The notes beneath the pieces are model-generated. The model made no database searches and was not told where the DNA came from. It saw only the letters and a program-made list of their open reading frames with translations. 64,000 nucleotides of DNA, from contig NZ_BAHE01000006.1 of the NCBI RefSeq assembly GCF_000298235.1, positions 124,001 through 188,000 of the forward strand, read 5' to 3'. This document shows, in pieces, positions 1 to 9,376 of the stretch. Within the stretch, counting starts at the first letter, position 1. Each line of letters starts with the position of its first letter. Made by a program: the position numbers and the translations under genes. This DNA is from Gordonia namibiensis NBRC 108229. GTDB taxonomy: Bacteria; Actinomycetota; Actinomycetes; Mycobacteriales; Mycobacteriaceae.

Positions 1-333
1 GCGTACATCTCGCAGCTCCGCACCGGCAAGGCGCGTACTCCCTCGTTCCGCACGGTCGAGGCCATCGCCCGCGCCTTCGACGTCAGCGTCACCTATTTCC
101 TCTCCAACCCCGACGAGGATCTCGAGCGCGTCAGACAGCAGCAGAACTACGTCGAGATGCTCGAGGTCACCGGCAGCCACCTGGCCGGCATCGACCTCGG
201 CTCACTCTGCCCGGAGACCATCGACGCCCTCATCGACCTGCTGAAGCTGGTCAAGGCACAGGCGCAGGCGAAGCAGTCCGAGGGACCGGACCAAGCCGAA
301 TCACCCGACGCGACAGCGCGTCTCCCAGAGTAG
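1..333 (+). CDS. XRE-family HTH regulator (5' truncated)
   Basis: The frame is open from base 1 and stops with TAG at 331-333, giving the last 110 residues. The visible N-terminal part (YISQLRTGKARTPSFRTVEA onward) matches the recognition helix and final helix of a Cro/C1-type HTH, ending in a segment about setting up a domain boundary (SVTYFL). The rest is a short helical tail of the kind that carries dimerisation in small actinobacterial XRE/EspR-like proteins. The start lies outside the window. It converges on ccsB, with a repeat-rich gap of about 100 bases between them. The regulated genes cannot be told from here. Confidence 0.75.
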   Translation, partial: AYISQLRTGKARTPSFRTVEAIARAFDVSVTYFLSNPDEDLERVRQQQNYVEMLEVTGSHLAGIDLGSLCPETIDALIDLLKLVKAQAQAKQSEGPDQAESPDATARLPE

Positions 334-342
334 GGTCACGAG

Positions 343-432
343 CCCTTCGAGGCTCCTCGCTATCGCTCGTCGCACCTCAGGGAGCGAGGATGGCCCCCGC
401 CGCTATCGCTCGTCGCACCTCGGGGAGCGAGG
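343..432. repeat. Tandem pair of a dispersed intergenic repeat (family 2)
   Basis: Two 32-base units at 358-389 and 401-432 differ at one position and have a 43-base period. Each starts CGCTATCGCTCGTCGCACCT and ends GGGAGCGAGG. The left flank (CCCTTCGAGGCTC at 343-355) is shared with a third copy at 26612-26664. CCTCGC and GCGAGG arms inside the unit could pair. The element lies between two convergent stop codons (333 and 438), where it may act in transcription termination. No ORF or transposase is attached. Confidence 0.75.
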
Positions 433-437
433 GGCGA

Positions 438-1454
438 TCAGAGACCGGCGTACGAGTGCAGGCCCGAGACGACCAGGTTGATGATGAACAGGTTGAACAG
501 CATCGCCACGAAGCCGGCGACGTTGATCCAGGCCGCGGCGGTGTTGCGCCAGCCGGCGGTTGCGCGGGCGTGCAGGTAGGCCGCGTAGATCACCCACGCG
601 ATGAACGACACCGTCTCCTTGGGGTCCCAGCCCCAGAATCGGCCCCACGCCGCTTCGGCCCAGATGGCACCGCAGATCACGCCGAGGCCGAAGAGCGGGA
701 AGCCGACGACGACGGTTTTGTAGGCGAGGCGGTCCAGGTTCTCGGCGGCCGGGATGTGATCGAGAATGCGGCGCAGTGCGCCACCCACTCCCGGGCGAGC
801 GGTGGATGTCGCGTCGTCGTCGGGGTTCGACGCCCAGCGCATCTTCATGAGGTACAGGATGCTGGCGACGCCGGAGACCATGAGGATGCCCGAGGACACC
901 GAGATGATCGAGACGTGCACGGCCAGCCAGTACGACTTGAGGGCGGGCACGACGGGCGCGGCCTGGGTGTAGAGCCAGCGGCCGGCGATGAACATCAGCA
1001 GGACGACCGGAAGCAGCACGAACGAGAGCAGCGGACGGTGCTCGGGCTTGCGCAGGATGACCAGCGCCGCGATCACGCCCGCGGCACAGGTCATCGAGAC
1101 GAACTCGTACATGTTGCCCCACGGCACACGGTCGGTCGCCATGGCGCGCAGCACGATCGACGCGAGGTGCGCGACGAGCCCGACGATCACGACGGGCAGG
1201 CCCATGTTGCCGAGCTTGTCCCCGAAGGTCCGCTTCGCCGGGCCGGCGACGCGTCCCGGCATCCGGACGTCGTCGGAACCCGTGGTGGCACCGGCGGCGA
1301 CGAGTTCCCGCTCCTCGAGCTTGCGGCCGCGAACCGCCGCGAGCGCACCGAAGAACAGGAACGCGGCGACCACGTACACGGCCATCGCGGTGCCGAACAG
1401 CAGGTCGGAGTAGCGCGCCAGCGTCTCGTCCACCTGGACGGTGCCGTTGTTCAT
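438..1454 (-). CDS. ccsB: Cytochrome c biogenesis protein CcsB/ResC (Rv0529-type)
   Basis: A 338-residue polytopic membrane protein of the CcmF/CcsA/ResC haem-handling family. The tryptophan-rich WWD-type signature is clear (W265, W270, W274, then WGWDPKE at 274-280). Histidines likely to ligate haem occur near H96, H180, H295 and H333. With ResB it forms the System II synthetase that exports haem and attaches it to apocytochrome CxxCH motifs outside the membrane. It is the last gene of the run hemL-phosphatase-tlpA-ccdA-resB-ccsB and lies 21 bases after resB. Gene order equals Rv0524-Rv0529 of M. tuberculosis. Confidence 0.93.
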   Translation of the reverse strand: MNNGTVQVDETLARYSDLLFGTAMAVYVVAAFLFFGALAAVRGRKLEERELVAAGATTGSDDVRMPGRVAGPAKRTFGDKLGNMGLPVVIVGLVAHLASIVLRAMATDRVPWGNMYEFVSMTCAAGVIAALVILRKPEHRPLLSFVLLPVVLLMFIAGRWLYTQAAPVVPALKSYWLAVHVSIISVSSGILMVSGVASILYLMKMRWASNPDDDATSTARPGVGGALRRILDHIPAAENLDRLAYKTVVVGFPLFGLGVICGAIWAEAAWGRFWGWDPKETVSFIAWVIYAAYLHARATAGWRNTAAAWINVAGFVAMLFNLFIINLVVSGLHSYAGL

Positions 1455-1475
1455 CAGAGTTCCTTTCGCCGGCGC

Positions 1476-3206
1476 CTAGAGTCGCCGGGTCGTGCGCCGC
1501 GAGGTGGATGCGTCCGCGTCGTCGGCGACGAGTGCCGCCGCCTGGTCTTCGAATCCCTCACCCCAGCCGGCCTGATCGGTACGGGCCAGACCGGCAATCT
1601 CTACTACAGTACGTCGTTTTCCATCGAGCGGTTCCGTGCCGGCCGGGTCCCGGCTGCCGTCCGGCCCCGTGGTGACCGGTGCCGGGACGAGCCGCGCCCA
1701 GATGCGACGGCGGCGGATCAGCAGCGAGACCAGCAGGCCACCGAGCATCACGACCGCGCTGACCAGCACCCAGATCTGCGCCGGGTCGTGGGAGACCTGC
1801 ACCGACACCCACCGCTTGTATCCGTCGAAGGTGACGGTGGTGCCGTCGGCGATGGTGTGGCTCTGGCCGACGCTCAGGTTCACCTGCGCCTGCCGCTGGA
1901 GTCGGCCCTGCTCGACGAGGTCCTGGTCGAGGGAGTAGACGTTCTGTGGTTTGCCGGTGTCGAGACCGGTGTCGCCCTTGTAGACCCGGATCGCGACGGC
2001 CGGGTCGTCGGGTTCCGGCGACAGCGACGTCAACAGGGTCCCGTGGTAGAGCGCGGTCGGCGCGAACAGGCCCTCGAGGGCGATCTGGTTCCTCCGGCGC
2101 TCGTCGGCGTCGGGGTACAGCCCGGCCGGGGTGTCGTAGCGCACCGCACCCGAGGACAGCATCGTCTGCAGTTCGTCGGGGACGAACGGGGTGGTCTGGG
2201 TGCGCTTCTCCCCGTTCGGGAAGGTGACGGTGAACGTGGGGGCGAAGCCGTTGCCCAGCACGTAGACGCGGTCACCGGCGACGCGCAGCGGTTCGTTCAC
2301 CCGGACCGAGGTGCTCTTCCAGGTGTCCGGGGAGCCGACCTTGGTTCCCTCGGCGTAGCGGATCGTCGCGTCGTACATGTCGGGCTGGCCGCTGGGCAGG
2401 AAGGTCGCCGAGAAGTCGTCGACGCGGAAGCAGAACGGCGACAGGTCGGTGCCGTCGACGAGGTTGCCGGCGCGGAAGGAGTCGTAGACGGCGGTCGAGG
2501 TGTTGCACATGCCCTGCTCGCCGTCGGCGACGAGGATTCGCGTGCCCTCGTAGCCGAACATCTTGCCCGCCGCGATCGACACCAGCAGCGCGAGCAGCGC
2601 GAAGTGGAAGACCAGGTTGCCGAACTCGCGCAGGTAGCCCTTCTCCGCGGACACCTCGACGCAACCGTCGGGGTAGGCCTTGGAGGGTTCGCGGACGACG
2701 ATCTCGCGCCGCCAGCCGCGGAGCCGGCCGTTGATGCGGTCGGCGATCTCGTCCGGGGTTCCGTCGACGGTGTGCGTGACGTGCCGGGGCAGACGCGACA
2801 GATTGCGCGGCGTGGCAACGGGTTTGGCGCGCAGGCTGTGGAAGTGCTCGATCATGCGCGGCGTCAGGCAACCGACGAGCGAGACGAACAGCAGCACGTA
2901 GATGGCGGTGAACCAGACGCTGGAGAAGACGTCGAACAGCTGCAGCCGGTCCATCCAGGTGCCGAGCGTGCCGCGTTCGGAGATGTACTCGAGCGTCTTG
3001 GTCTCGTTGAGGTCGCGCTGCGGCAGGAGCGCGCCGGGGATCGCGGCGAGCGCCAGCAGGAAGAGCAGCAGCAGCGCGGTACGCATGGAGGTCAGGGACC
3101 GCCAGAGGTTGCGCAGCGGCCAGAGGACCCGGCGTCGGGCCCAGTGCGCCTTGGGCGTCCCGGGTTCGGGGGTGTCCACCTGGGGACGGTCGGTGACATC
3201 GGTCAT
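1476..3206 (-). CDS. resB: Cytochrome c biogenesis protein ResB/Ccs1
   Basis: A 576-residue ResB-family protein. Hydrophobic segments lie near residues 42-62, 102-122 and 195-215, followed by a long extracytoplasmic domain (about 215-480), a last membrane segment (about 484-505) and a charged cytoplasmic tail. The family partners ResC/CcsB in System II and is thought to bind apocytochrome c and haem on the outer side. It starts 13 bases after the ccdA stop and is followed by ccsB. The C-terminal tail of about 70 residues is low in conservation-type features and probably disordered. Confidence 0.92.
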   Translation of the reverse strand: MTDVTDRPQVDTPEPGTPKAHWARRRVLWPLRNLWRSLTSMRTALLLLFLLALAAIPGALLPQRDLNETKTLEYISERGTLGTWMDRLQLFDVFSSVWFTAIYVLLFVSLVGCLTPRMIEHFHSLRAKPVATPRNLSRLPRHVTHTVDGTPDEIADRINGRLRGWRREIVVREPSKAYPDGCVEVSAEKGYLREFGNLVFHFALLALLVSIAAGKMFGYEGTRILVADGEQGMCNTSTAVYDSFRAGNLVDGTDLSPFCFRVDDFSATFLPSGQPDMYDATIRYAEGTKVGSPDTWKSTSVRVNEPLRVAGDRVYVLGNGFAPTFTVTFPNGEKRTQTTPFVPDELQTMLSSGAVRYDTPAGLYPDADERRRNQIALEGLFAPTALYHGTLLTSLSPEPDDPAVAIRVYKGDTGLDTGKPQNVYSLDQDLVEQGRLQRQAQVNLSVGQSHTIADGTTVTFDGYKRWVSVQVSHDPAQIWVLVSAVVMLGGLLVSLLIRRRRIWARLVPAPVTTGPDGSRDPAGTEPLDGKRRTVVEIAGLARTDQAGWGEGFEDQAAALVADDADASTSRRTTRRL

Positions 3207-3219
3207 GAGGGCAACACGC

Positions 3220-4050
3220 TCAGATCGGTAGTTCGGTGTCGGTGACGAAGTGGACCTGGACCCACACGATGAACTGGTCCCACCAGCCGGTCAGCAGTGC
3301 GACGCCCACCCCGATGAGGAGGACGCCGCCGACGACCTGGATGGTGCGGGCGTTCCGGCGCAGCCAGCCGAGGCTGCGCAGCGCCCATGCCGAGGAGAAC
3401 GCCAGCACGACGAACGGCAGGCCGAGGCCCAGGCAGTAGGCGACGATCAGGGTCACACCCTTGGCCGCGGTCGCACCCTCGGTGCCGCTGACCGTCGCGA
3501 TGACCGAGGCCAGGGTCGGCCCGAGGCACGGCGTCCAGCCGAGTGCGAAGACCGCGCCGAGGAGCGGGGCGCCGACGATGTTGGAGACGCGCACCGGCTC
3601 GAACCGGACCTCACGCTGCAGGGCCGGAATCAGGCCGATGAACACCAGACCCATCGCGATGGTGACCACGCCGCCGATGCGTTGCAGCAGTTCACGATTC
3701 AGGACGAAGGTACTGGTGACGCCGAGGACCGTCGCGGTGGCCGCGACGAAGACGACGGTGAAACCGAGGACGAACAGACCGGCGGCGAGCGCGACGCGCG
3801 AGCGGCCGCTCTTGGCGCCCTCCCCCACCTTCACCGCGGGCGCCTCGGCGCCGACGAGTCCCGCGAGGTACGAGAGATAACCGGGGACGAGCGGGACCAC
3901 GCACGGCGACGCGAACGAGACCAGACCGGCCAGCAGACATGCCGCCAGGGCGAGCAGAAGCGGTCCGGAGGTCACCGTCTCGGCGAAGGTGTCGCCGATC
4001 GACGAGGCGAGGACCGTCGTCGTCAGGTCGGCCGTGGTGGGTTCGGACAT
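3220..4050 (-). CDS. ccdA: Thiol-disulfide transporter CcdA
   Basis: A 276-residue DsbD_2/CcdA protein with about six membrane segments. The two transport cysteines are in the expected contexts: FASPCVVPL (C50) and GWTPCLGP (C175). It passes electrons from cytoplasmic thioredoxin across the membrane to the periplasmic-type thioredoxin encoded just upstream, keeping apocytochrome CxxCH cysteines reduced. Its start overlaps the tlpA stop (TGATG at about 4048-4052), which suggests translational coupling. Confidence 0.92.
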   Translation of the reverse strand: MSEPTTADLTTTVLASSIGDTFAETVTSGPLLLALAACLLAGLVSFASPCVVPLVPGYLSYLAGLVGAEAPAVKVGEGAKSGRSRVALAAGLFVLGFTVVFVAATATVLGVTSTFVLNRELLQRIGGVVTIAMGLVFIGLIPALQREVRFEPVRVSNIVGAPLLGAVFALGWTPCLGPTLASVIATVSGTEGATAAKGVTLIVAYCLGLGLPFVVLAFSSAWALRSLGWLRRNARTIQVVGGVLLIGVGVALLTGWWDQFIVWVQVHFVTDTELPI

Positions 4051-4643
4051 CAGGCGGCGCCCGTGGGTTCCGCGGCGACCCGCTTGACGACCTCGTCGAG
4101 TTCCTTGTCGGAGACGGCCTTCAGGAAGACCGCGGCCGGCCGGTGCTGCCGGTCGAGGACGATCGTCGTCGGGACCACCGACGTCGGGGTGGTCAGCGCC
4201 GCCAGGGACAGGCCCGGGAAGTCGTAGATCGACGGGAACCCGACGTTGCGGTCGATCACGAAGTCCTTCGCGGAATTCCGGTCGTCGCGCAGGTTGATGC
4301 CCAGGAACTCGACGCCGTCGTCGCGGTTGGCCTCGTAGACGCGCTCGAGGTCGTCGGCCTCACCGCGGCAGGGTCCGCACCACGAACCCCAGACGTTGAT
4401 GACCACGACCTTGTCCGCGAACCGGGGGTCTGACAACGACAGCGGCTGACCGCTGACGAGGTCCTCGCCCTCGAGGCCGGCGATCGGCTTGCGGTCGGCC
4501 GGCTGGTAGGTGATGACCGTCTGCCCGCCGGGTGAGACGAACTGGAAGGTGTTCCCCTGCGCAACCGCGTCGTCACCCGTGCTGCAGCCGCTGATCAGCA
4601 GGATCAGGGCCGACAGCACTGCCGGCAGGAGGAACTTGCGCAC
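4050..4643 (-). CDS. TlpA/ResA-like thioredoxin lipoprotein
   Basis: From a GTG at 4643 the product is 197 residues. It has a hydrophobic signal ending in a lipobox (LISGC, lipidated Cys 20) and a thioredoxin fold with the active site WCGPC (C89, C92). This start fits the signal peptide better than in-frame codons further upstream, which would add a basic tail and overlap the neighbour; a GAGG lies about 10 bases before it. The likely role is reduction of apocytochrome c thiols, receiving electrons from CcdA encoded next. Homologous in position to Rv0526. Confidence 0.88.
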   Translation of the reverse strand: MRKFLLPAVLSALILLISGCSTGDDAVAQGNTFQFVSPGGQTVITYQPADRKPIAGLEGEDLVSGQPLSLSDPRFADKVVVINVWGSWCGPCRGEADDLERVYEANRDDGVEFLGINLRDDRNSAKDFVIDRNVGFPSIYDFPGLSLAALTTPTSVVPTTIVLDRQHRPAAVFLKAVSDKELDEVVKRVAAEPTGAA

Positions 4644-4662
4644 TACGTCTCGACCTCTGGCT

Positions 4663-5289
4663 TCACGCACCGGTGGCCAGCGGGTCGGAGGCACCGGCCG
4701 GCTCGGAGTAGATGATGTCGACGAGGGCGTCGTCGTCGTAGATGAGACTGGTCAACGAGGCCAGCGAACACTGCCGCCGACGCGGGTCGTGCCAGAGGCG
4801 CTGACCTTCGAGGAAACGACGCAGCGTGTAGACGGGCAGCTGGTGGCTGACGCACACGGCCTCGTGGCCGCGGGCGGCGTCGCGCGCCTTGTTTGCAGCG
4901 GCCAGCATGCGGTGCGCCAGCTGGATGTACGGCTCACCCCACGACGGGGTGAACGGGTCACGCAGCTTGGGCCAGTGCCGCGGCTTGCTCAGCGCGCCGT
5001 CGCCGACGGAGACCTTGAGGCCCTCGAAGACGTTGTCGGCCTCGATGAGGTCGTCGTTGGTCTGGATGGACAGGCCGTGGGCCGCCGCGATCGGGGTCGC
5101 GGTCTCCTGCGCGCGCTGCAGCGGCGAGGCGAAGACGGCCTTGACGTCGTGGTCGGCGAGGGCGTCGGCGACCGTCTGTGCCTGCGAACGGCCGGTGCCG
5201 GAGAGCCGGAAACCGGGGAGGCGACCGTAGAGGATGCCCTCCGGGTTGTCGACCTCTCCGTGGCGCATCATGTGGACGATCGTGTGCAT
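4663..5289 (-). CDS. Histidine phosphatase superfamily protein (Rv0525-type)
   Basis: From ATG 5289 the product is 208 residues and begins [14 protein letters not shown], containing the RHG phospho-acceptor histidine of the phosphoglycerate-mutase-like phosphatases. The later catalytic histidine is in VCVSHQLP. The start shares a base with the hemL stop (TGATG), so the two are probably co-translated. A longer frame reaching 5400 exists but lies inside hemL and has no signal. The substrate is unknown; the conserved placement between hemL and the cytochrome c genes hints at a linked role, but nothing in the sequence proves it. Confidence 0.85.
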   Translation of the reverse strand: MHTIVHMMRHGEVDNPEGILYGRLPGFRLSGTGRSQAQTVADALADHDVKAVFASPLQRAQETATPIAAAHGLSIQTNDDLIEADNVFEGLKVSVGDGALSKPRHWPKLRDPFTPSWGEPYIQLAHRMLAAANKARDAARGHEAVCVSHQLPVYTLRRFLEGQRLWHDPRRRQCSLASLTSLIYDDDALVDIIYSEPAGASDPLATGA

Positions 5290-6638
5290 CAGGCGTTGTC
5301 CCCCGGGGTGGCTGCGGTAGCGGCTGCCTGCGCTGCCGCGGGCAGCGCGTCGGCGATCTGCGAGAAAGCATCCTCGTCGAGTGCGGCGGACACAAACCAC
5401 GCCTCGAAGGCACTCGGCGGTGCATACACGCCACGTTCGAGCAGGGCGTGGAAGAACGGGGCGAATCGCCAGGTCTCGGTGGCGTTCACACCCGCGTAGT
5501 CGAAGACCGGGATCTCTGGGGCGGTTGTGAAGAACACACTCAGCAGGTTGCCCGCCTTCTGCACGCGATGGCCCACTCCGGCAGCGGTGAGCGCGTCGGT
5601 GAGCAGGCCGGCGAGACGGTCGGCGTTCGCGTCGAGCTTGTTGTAGACCTCGTGGTCGGCGTTGCGCAGGGTCGCCAGGCCGGCGGCCACCGCGACGGGG
5701 TTCCCCGACAGGGTGCCCGCCTGGTAGACCGGGCCGGTCGGCGCGAGGCGCTCCATGACGTCGGCGCGACCGCCGAAGGCCGCGGCGGGTAGACCGCCGC
5801 TCATGACCTTGCCGAAGGTGTAGAGGTCGCCCGCGACACCTTCGAGGCCGTACCAGCCGCTCGGGCTCACGCGGAAGCCCGTCATGACCTCGTCCATGAT
5901 CAGCAGCGCGCCGTGACGGCGGGTGATCTCACGGAGACCGGCGTTGAAGCCCTCGACCGGGGCGATGGCGCCCATGTTGCCGGCGGCGGCCTCGGTGATG
6001 ACCGCGGCGATGTCGTCGCCGTGCTCGGCGAACGCCTTCCCGACTGCCTCGAGGTCGTTGTACGGGAGAACCAGGGTGTCGTGCGCCGACGCACCGGTGA
6101 CGCCGGGGCTCGTCGGCAGCCCGAGCGTCGCCAGACCCGAACCGGCTGCGGCGAGCAGGGCGTCGACGTGACCGTGGTAGCAGCCGGCGAACTTGATGAT
6201 CTTGGAACGGCCGGTGAAGCCGCGGGCGAGGCGGATCGCCGACATGGTGGCCTCGGTACCCGAATTCACCAGGCGCACACGCTGGACCGGGTCGACGCGG
6301 CCGATGATCTCCTCGGCCAGTTCGATCTCGGGTTCGGTGGGCGCACCGAACGACAGGCCACTGGTCGCGGCGCGCTGCACGGCGTCGACGACGGCCGGAT
6401 GCGCGTGGCCGAGGATCATCGGGCCCCACGAGCTGACGAGGTCGACGTAGGTGTTGCCGTCGGCGTCGGTCAGGCGGCAACCCTGGGCGCTGGAGATGAA
6501 GCGCGGGGTCCCGCCGACCGCGGAGAACGCGCGGACCGGAGAGTTGACGCCACCCGGGATGGCCTGAGCGGCGCGGGCGAACAGCGCGGCGGAGTTGTCG
6601 GAATGCTCGACGATGGGGCCGTCAACGGAAGGGGTCAC
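5289..6638 (-). CDS. hemL: Glutamate-1-semialdehyde 2,1-aminomutase
   Basis: 449 residues, full length for the family. HemL is a PLP enzyme that converts glutamate-1-semialdehyde to 5-aminolevulinate, the step after HemA. Visible motifs are the MDEVMTGFR block (D249 binds the pyridine nitrogen) and the Schiff-base lysine in TFGKVMSGG (K277). HemA, HemC, HemD and HemB are encoded about 20 kb away, so the C5 pathway is split between two loci, as in mycobacteria. It heads the operon that runs into cytochrome c assembly genes. Confidence 0.96.
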   Translation of the reverse strand: MTPSVDGPIVEHSDNSAALFARAAQAIPGGVNSPVRAFSAVGGTPRFISSAQGCRLTDADGNTYVDLVSSWGPMILGHAHPAVVDAVQRAATSGLSFGAPTEPEIELAEEIIGRVDPVQRVRLVNSGTEATMSAIRLARGFTGRSKIIKFAGCYHGHVDALLAAAGSGLATLGLPTSPGVTGASAHDTLVLPYNDLEAVGKAFAEHGDDIAAVITEAAAGNMGAIAPVEGFNAGLREITRRHGALLIMDEVMTGFRVSPSGWYGLEGVAGDLYTFGKVMSGGLPAAAFGGRADVMERLAPTGPVYQAGTLSGNPVAVAAGLATLRNADHEVYNKLDANADRLAGLLTDALTAAGVGHRVQKAGNLLSVFFTTAPEIPVFDYAGVNATETWRFAPFFHALLERGVYAPPSAFEAWFVSAALDEDAFSQIADALPAAAQAAATAATPGDNA

Positions 6639-6662
6639 GGCCTACAGTGTTCCAAATGGCAC

Positions 6663-6709
6663 CGGGTGACCCAAATCGCCGCTGGTGAGAGGGTGCTCCG
6701 GGTCACCCG
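6663..6709. promoter_or_regulatory. Inverted repeat upstream of hemL
   Basis: The 97-base gap between the SGNH gene and hemL holds CGGGTGACCC at 6663-6672 and its reverse complement GGGTCACCCG at 6700-6709. Each arm is also nearly palindromic by itself (GGGT-N-ACCC), with centres about 36 bases apart. This fits either a paired operator in front of hemL or a stem-loop ending the SGNH transcript; no T tract follows, which makes an operator slightly more likely. Confidence 0.4.
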
Positions 6710-6735
6710 AGGGGGTCAGACCCGCGCGAAAGCGA

Positions 6736-7650
6736 TCAGTTCGCGAGGGCCTTGCGGACCTGTTCGGCAATGGCCTCCTGGCCCCGTTCGTTCGGGTGGA
6801 CGCGGGCGGGCCCCTGCGCGGTCATCGGTTCGATCCACCGCTGTGGTCCGGCGCAGGCGTCATGCCCGACCGAGGCCGGCAGCATGTCGACGAACCGGAC
6901 CCCTTCGTCGGCGGCGGCGCGTCGGCCGAAGTCGTTGAGCGACGTCTGGAGGTCACGGATCATCGGGACGTCGCCGACGGCGAGCTTCATCTCCGGGTAG
7001 CAGCCCACGGTCGGCGGCATCAGCCACGGATAGCCGACGAGGAGCACCTTCGCGTCCGGCGCCTTGGCCTTCACGTCGCGCAGCGCCTCACGGATCGCCG
7101 GGTAGATGTCGGTGGCGACCGGTTCGATCAGAGAGCGTCCGTAGCGGTCGGTGCACGGCGAGCCGAGCGGATCGGTGTCCGCGGCGCGACTGCACAGCTC
7201 GATGGTCCGCCCGTAGGTCTCCTTGTCGTTGCCGCCGATCATCACGGTCACGACGTCGGCGTCCGCGGTCACGGCGTCGAGCTGCGGCGGCACCCCCTCG
7301 TGCTGCGCCTTCCGGAAGTCGGCGGTCTCGGCGCCACCGCAGCTGACGTCGGTCAACGCGAAGTCCTCCTCCGCGGCGACGATGTGCGCGAAGTTCCTCG
7401 ACGAGCGCAGGCACAGGATCGGCGAGTCCTCCACCAGCGGTTGCACGCCGGTGCCCGCGCTGAAGCTGTCGCCGAGATTGACGTACTCGGTGCGGTCCTC
7501 GGCCTGCGTGGCGGCTGGGGTCGATTCGGTGGTGGTGCTGCCCGCGGCGTCGTCGTTCGAGCATCCGGTGGCGAGGGTCGCGGCCACCGCGAGCAGCCCG
7601 AGACCGCGTAGGACTGCGTCGGGCCACCGGCTGCTGTTGTGTACGTCCAC
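6736..7650 (-). CDS. SGNH/GDSL-type hydrolase lipoprotein (Rv0518-like)
   Basis: From GTG 7650 the product is 304 residues: a signal peptide with lipobox ATGC (Cys 30), a Ser/Thr-rich linker, then an SGNH esterase domain. Block I is LGDSFSAGTG (nucleophile S62), the oxyanion block is MIGGND, and the C-terminal block has VHPNERG with the catalytic His. Two disulfide-prone Cys pairs are present, as in exported actinobacterial lipases. A TTG at 7653 is an alternative start. Much longer in-frame extension exists upstream but overlaps the divergent dehydrogenase gene and is not coding. The substrate (lipid or acetylated sugar) is unknown. Confidence 0.85.
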   Translation of the reverse strand: MDVHNSSRWPDAVLRGLGLLAVAATLATGCSNDDAAGSTTTESTPAATQAEDRTEYVNLGDSFSAGTGVQPLVEDSPILCLRSSRNFAHIVAAEEDFALTDVSCGGAETADFRKAQHEGVPPQLDAVTADADVVTVMIGGNDKETYGRTIELCSRAADTDPLGSPCTDRYGRSLIEPVATDIYPAIREALRDVKAKAPDAKVLLVGYPWLMPPTVGCYPEMKLAVGDVPMIRDLQTSLNDFGRRAAADEGVRFVDMLPASVGHDACAGPQRWIEPMTAQGPARVHPNERGQEAIAEQVRKALAN

Positions 7651-7765
7651 CAAGCCATCGTGCGTCCGCGCGAAGGCGGTCGGCAACCACCTCTCCGGCC
7701 GGTAGCGTTGAAAACGGCGTGCGAACGCCCAGGCTGCACCCGACCGGACGAGGATGTGAGACGGC

Positions 7766-9250
7766 ATGAGCTCCAGCGATGTCAGTGACAGGGATGTGCT
7801 CGACCCCCAGGCGGTTCTCGACGGGGTGCCGACCGGCCTCTGGATCAACGGGCGTTCGACGCCGGCCGCCGACGGCGCCACCTTCGAGGTGTACGACCCG
7901 GCCACCGAGGAGTCGCTGACATCGGTCGCCGACGCCGGGGTCGCCGACGCCCGCTCCGCGCTCGACCACGCGGTCGCCGTATCCGACGAATGGGCCGCGA
8001 CGCCCGCCCGCGAACGCGGCGAGATCCTGCGTCGCACCTTCGAGTTGCTCACCGACCGCGCCGACGACATCGCCCTGCTGATGACGCTCGAACTCGGCCG
8101 CGCACTCCCCGACAGCCGCGCGGAGACCAAGTACGGCAACGAGTTCCTGCGCTGGTTCGCCGAGGAGGCGGTCCGCATCGGCGGCCGCTTCACGCAGGCC
8201 CCCGCGGGCAACGGACGGATTCTCGTCGCCCATCAACCCGTTGGCCCGTGCCTGGCGATCACGCCGTGGAACTTCCCGCTGGCGATGGGAACGCGCAAGA
8301 TCGCGCCGGCGCTGGCTGCCGGCAACGTCATGATCGTGAAGCCGCCGCGGGAGACGCCGCTGACGATGCTGGCGCTGGCCGAGGCGTTCGCCGAGGCGGG
8401 GCTGCCGCCCGGCGTGCTGTCGGTGCTGCCGACGAGTTCGAGCGGCGAGGTGTCGACCGCTCTGATCACCGACGACCGGATTCGCAAGATCAGCTTCACC
8501 GGGTCGACCCCGGTCGGCCGCAACCTGCTGGGTCAGGCCGCCGAACGCGTGCAGCGCACGTCGATGGAACTCGGCGGCAACGCCCCGTTCCTGGTCTTCG
8601 ACGACGCCGACGTCGACGCCGCGGTCGAGGGTGCCTTCGCGGCCAAGATGCGCAACGGTGGCGAGGCCTGCACCGCGGCCAACCGTTTCCTCGTGCAATC
8701 GGGTGTCGCCGAGGAGTTCACCGCCAAGCTGGTGGAGAAGATGTCCGGCGTCGTGATGGGACCGGGCTACAAGGACGGCGTGACCCTCGGGCCGCTGGTC
8801 AACGCCGATCAGCGGGACAAGGTCGCAGATGCCGTCGAGCAGGCCGTGAGCGACGGCGCGCGACTGCGACTCGGCGGTGAACGCCCCGAAGGTCGTGGAT
8901 TCTTCTACCCGGCAACGGTTCTCGACAACGTCGACCCGTATGCCCCGGTCACCCGCGAGGAGATCTTCGGTCCGGTCGCGGTGATCAGCACCTTCGACGC
9001 CGAGGACGACGCCATCGCCGCCGCGAACTCCACCGAGTACGGCCTGGCCGCATACTTCTACAGCCGCGACCTGGAACGCTGCATGCGCGTCGCGAGCCGC
9101 CTCGACTCGGGCATGGTCGGGGTGAACCGCGGCGTGATCTCCGACGCAGCAGCACCATTCGGCGGGATCAAGCAGTCCGGCATCGGCCGCGAAGGCGGCA
9201 TCGAGGGAATCGACGAATACCTCTCGGTGAAGTACATCGCGCTCACCTGA
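7766..9250 (+). CDS. Succinate-semialdehyde-type NAD(P) aldehyde dehydrogenase
   Basis: 494 residues, the length of the ALDH superfamily. The catalytic pair is visible as MELGGNAP (E268) and EACTAANR (C302), with PWNFPLAM and FTGSTPVGR in the cofactor-binding fold. The EACTAANRF context is typical of the GabD group, which oxidises succinate semialdehyde to succinate. It is divergent from the SGNH gene with a 115-base intergenic region. Substrate assignment is from family resemblance only; other short-chain semialdehydes are possible. Confidence 0.88.
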   Translation: MSSSDVSDRDVLDPQAVLDGVPTGLWINGRSTPAADGATFEVYDPATEESLTSVADAGVADARSALDHAVAVSDEWAATPARERGEILRRTFELLTDRADDIALLMTLELGRALPDSRAETKYGNEFLRWFAEEAVRIGGRFTQAPAGNGRILVAHQPVGPCLAITPWNFPLAMGTRKIAPALAAGNVMIVKPPRETPLTMLALAEAFAEAGLPPGVLSVLPTSSSGEVSTALITDDRIRKISFTGSTPVGRNLLGQAAERVQRTSMELGGNAPFLVFDDADVDAAVEGAFAAKMRNGGEACTAANRFLVQSGVAEEFTAKLVEKMSGVVMGPGYKDGVTLGPLVNADQRDKVADAVEQAVSDGARLRLGGERPEGRGFFYPATVLDNVDPYAPVTREEIFGPVAVISTFDAEDDAIAAANSTEYGLAAYFYSRDLERCMRVASRLDSGMVGVNRGVISDAAAPFGGIKQSGIGREGGIEGIDEYLSVKYIALT

Positions 9251-9376
9251 TCCCGCGCGACCTGGCGGTCCAGCGGTCGTTCGACGCCGATTTGCTCTGT
9301 TACGTATGTGACTGGTGATGCAGATGTTATCGGGTCGAAACCTGCACGGCCGTGCTCATCCGTACACTCCGAGGGC

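Noticed and set aside
390..3245. 951-codon plus-strand frame opposite ccsB and resB
   Set aside because: It is the antisense shadow of two well-supported membrane-protein genes. The translation is Arg/Asp/Gly/His-rich with no family motif.
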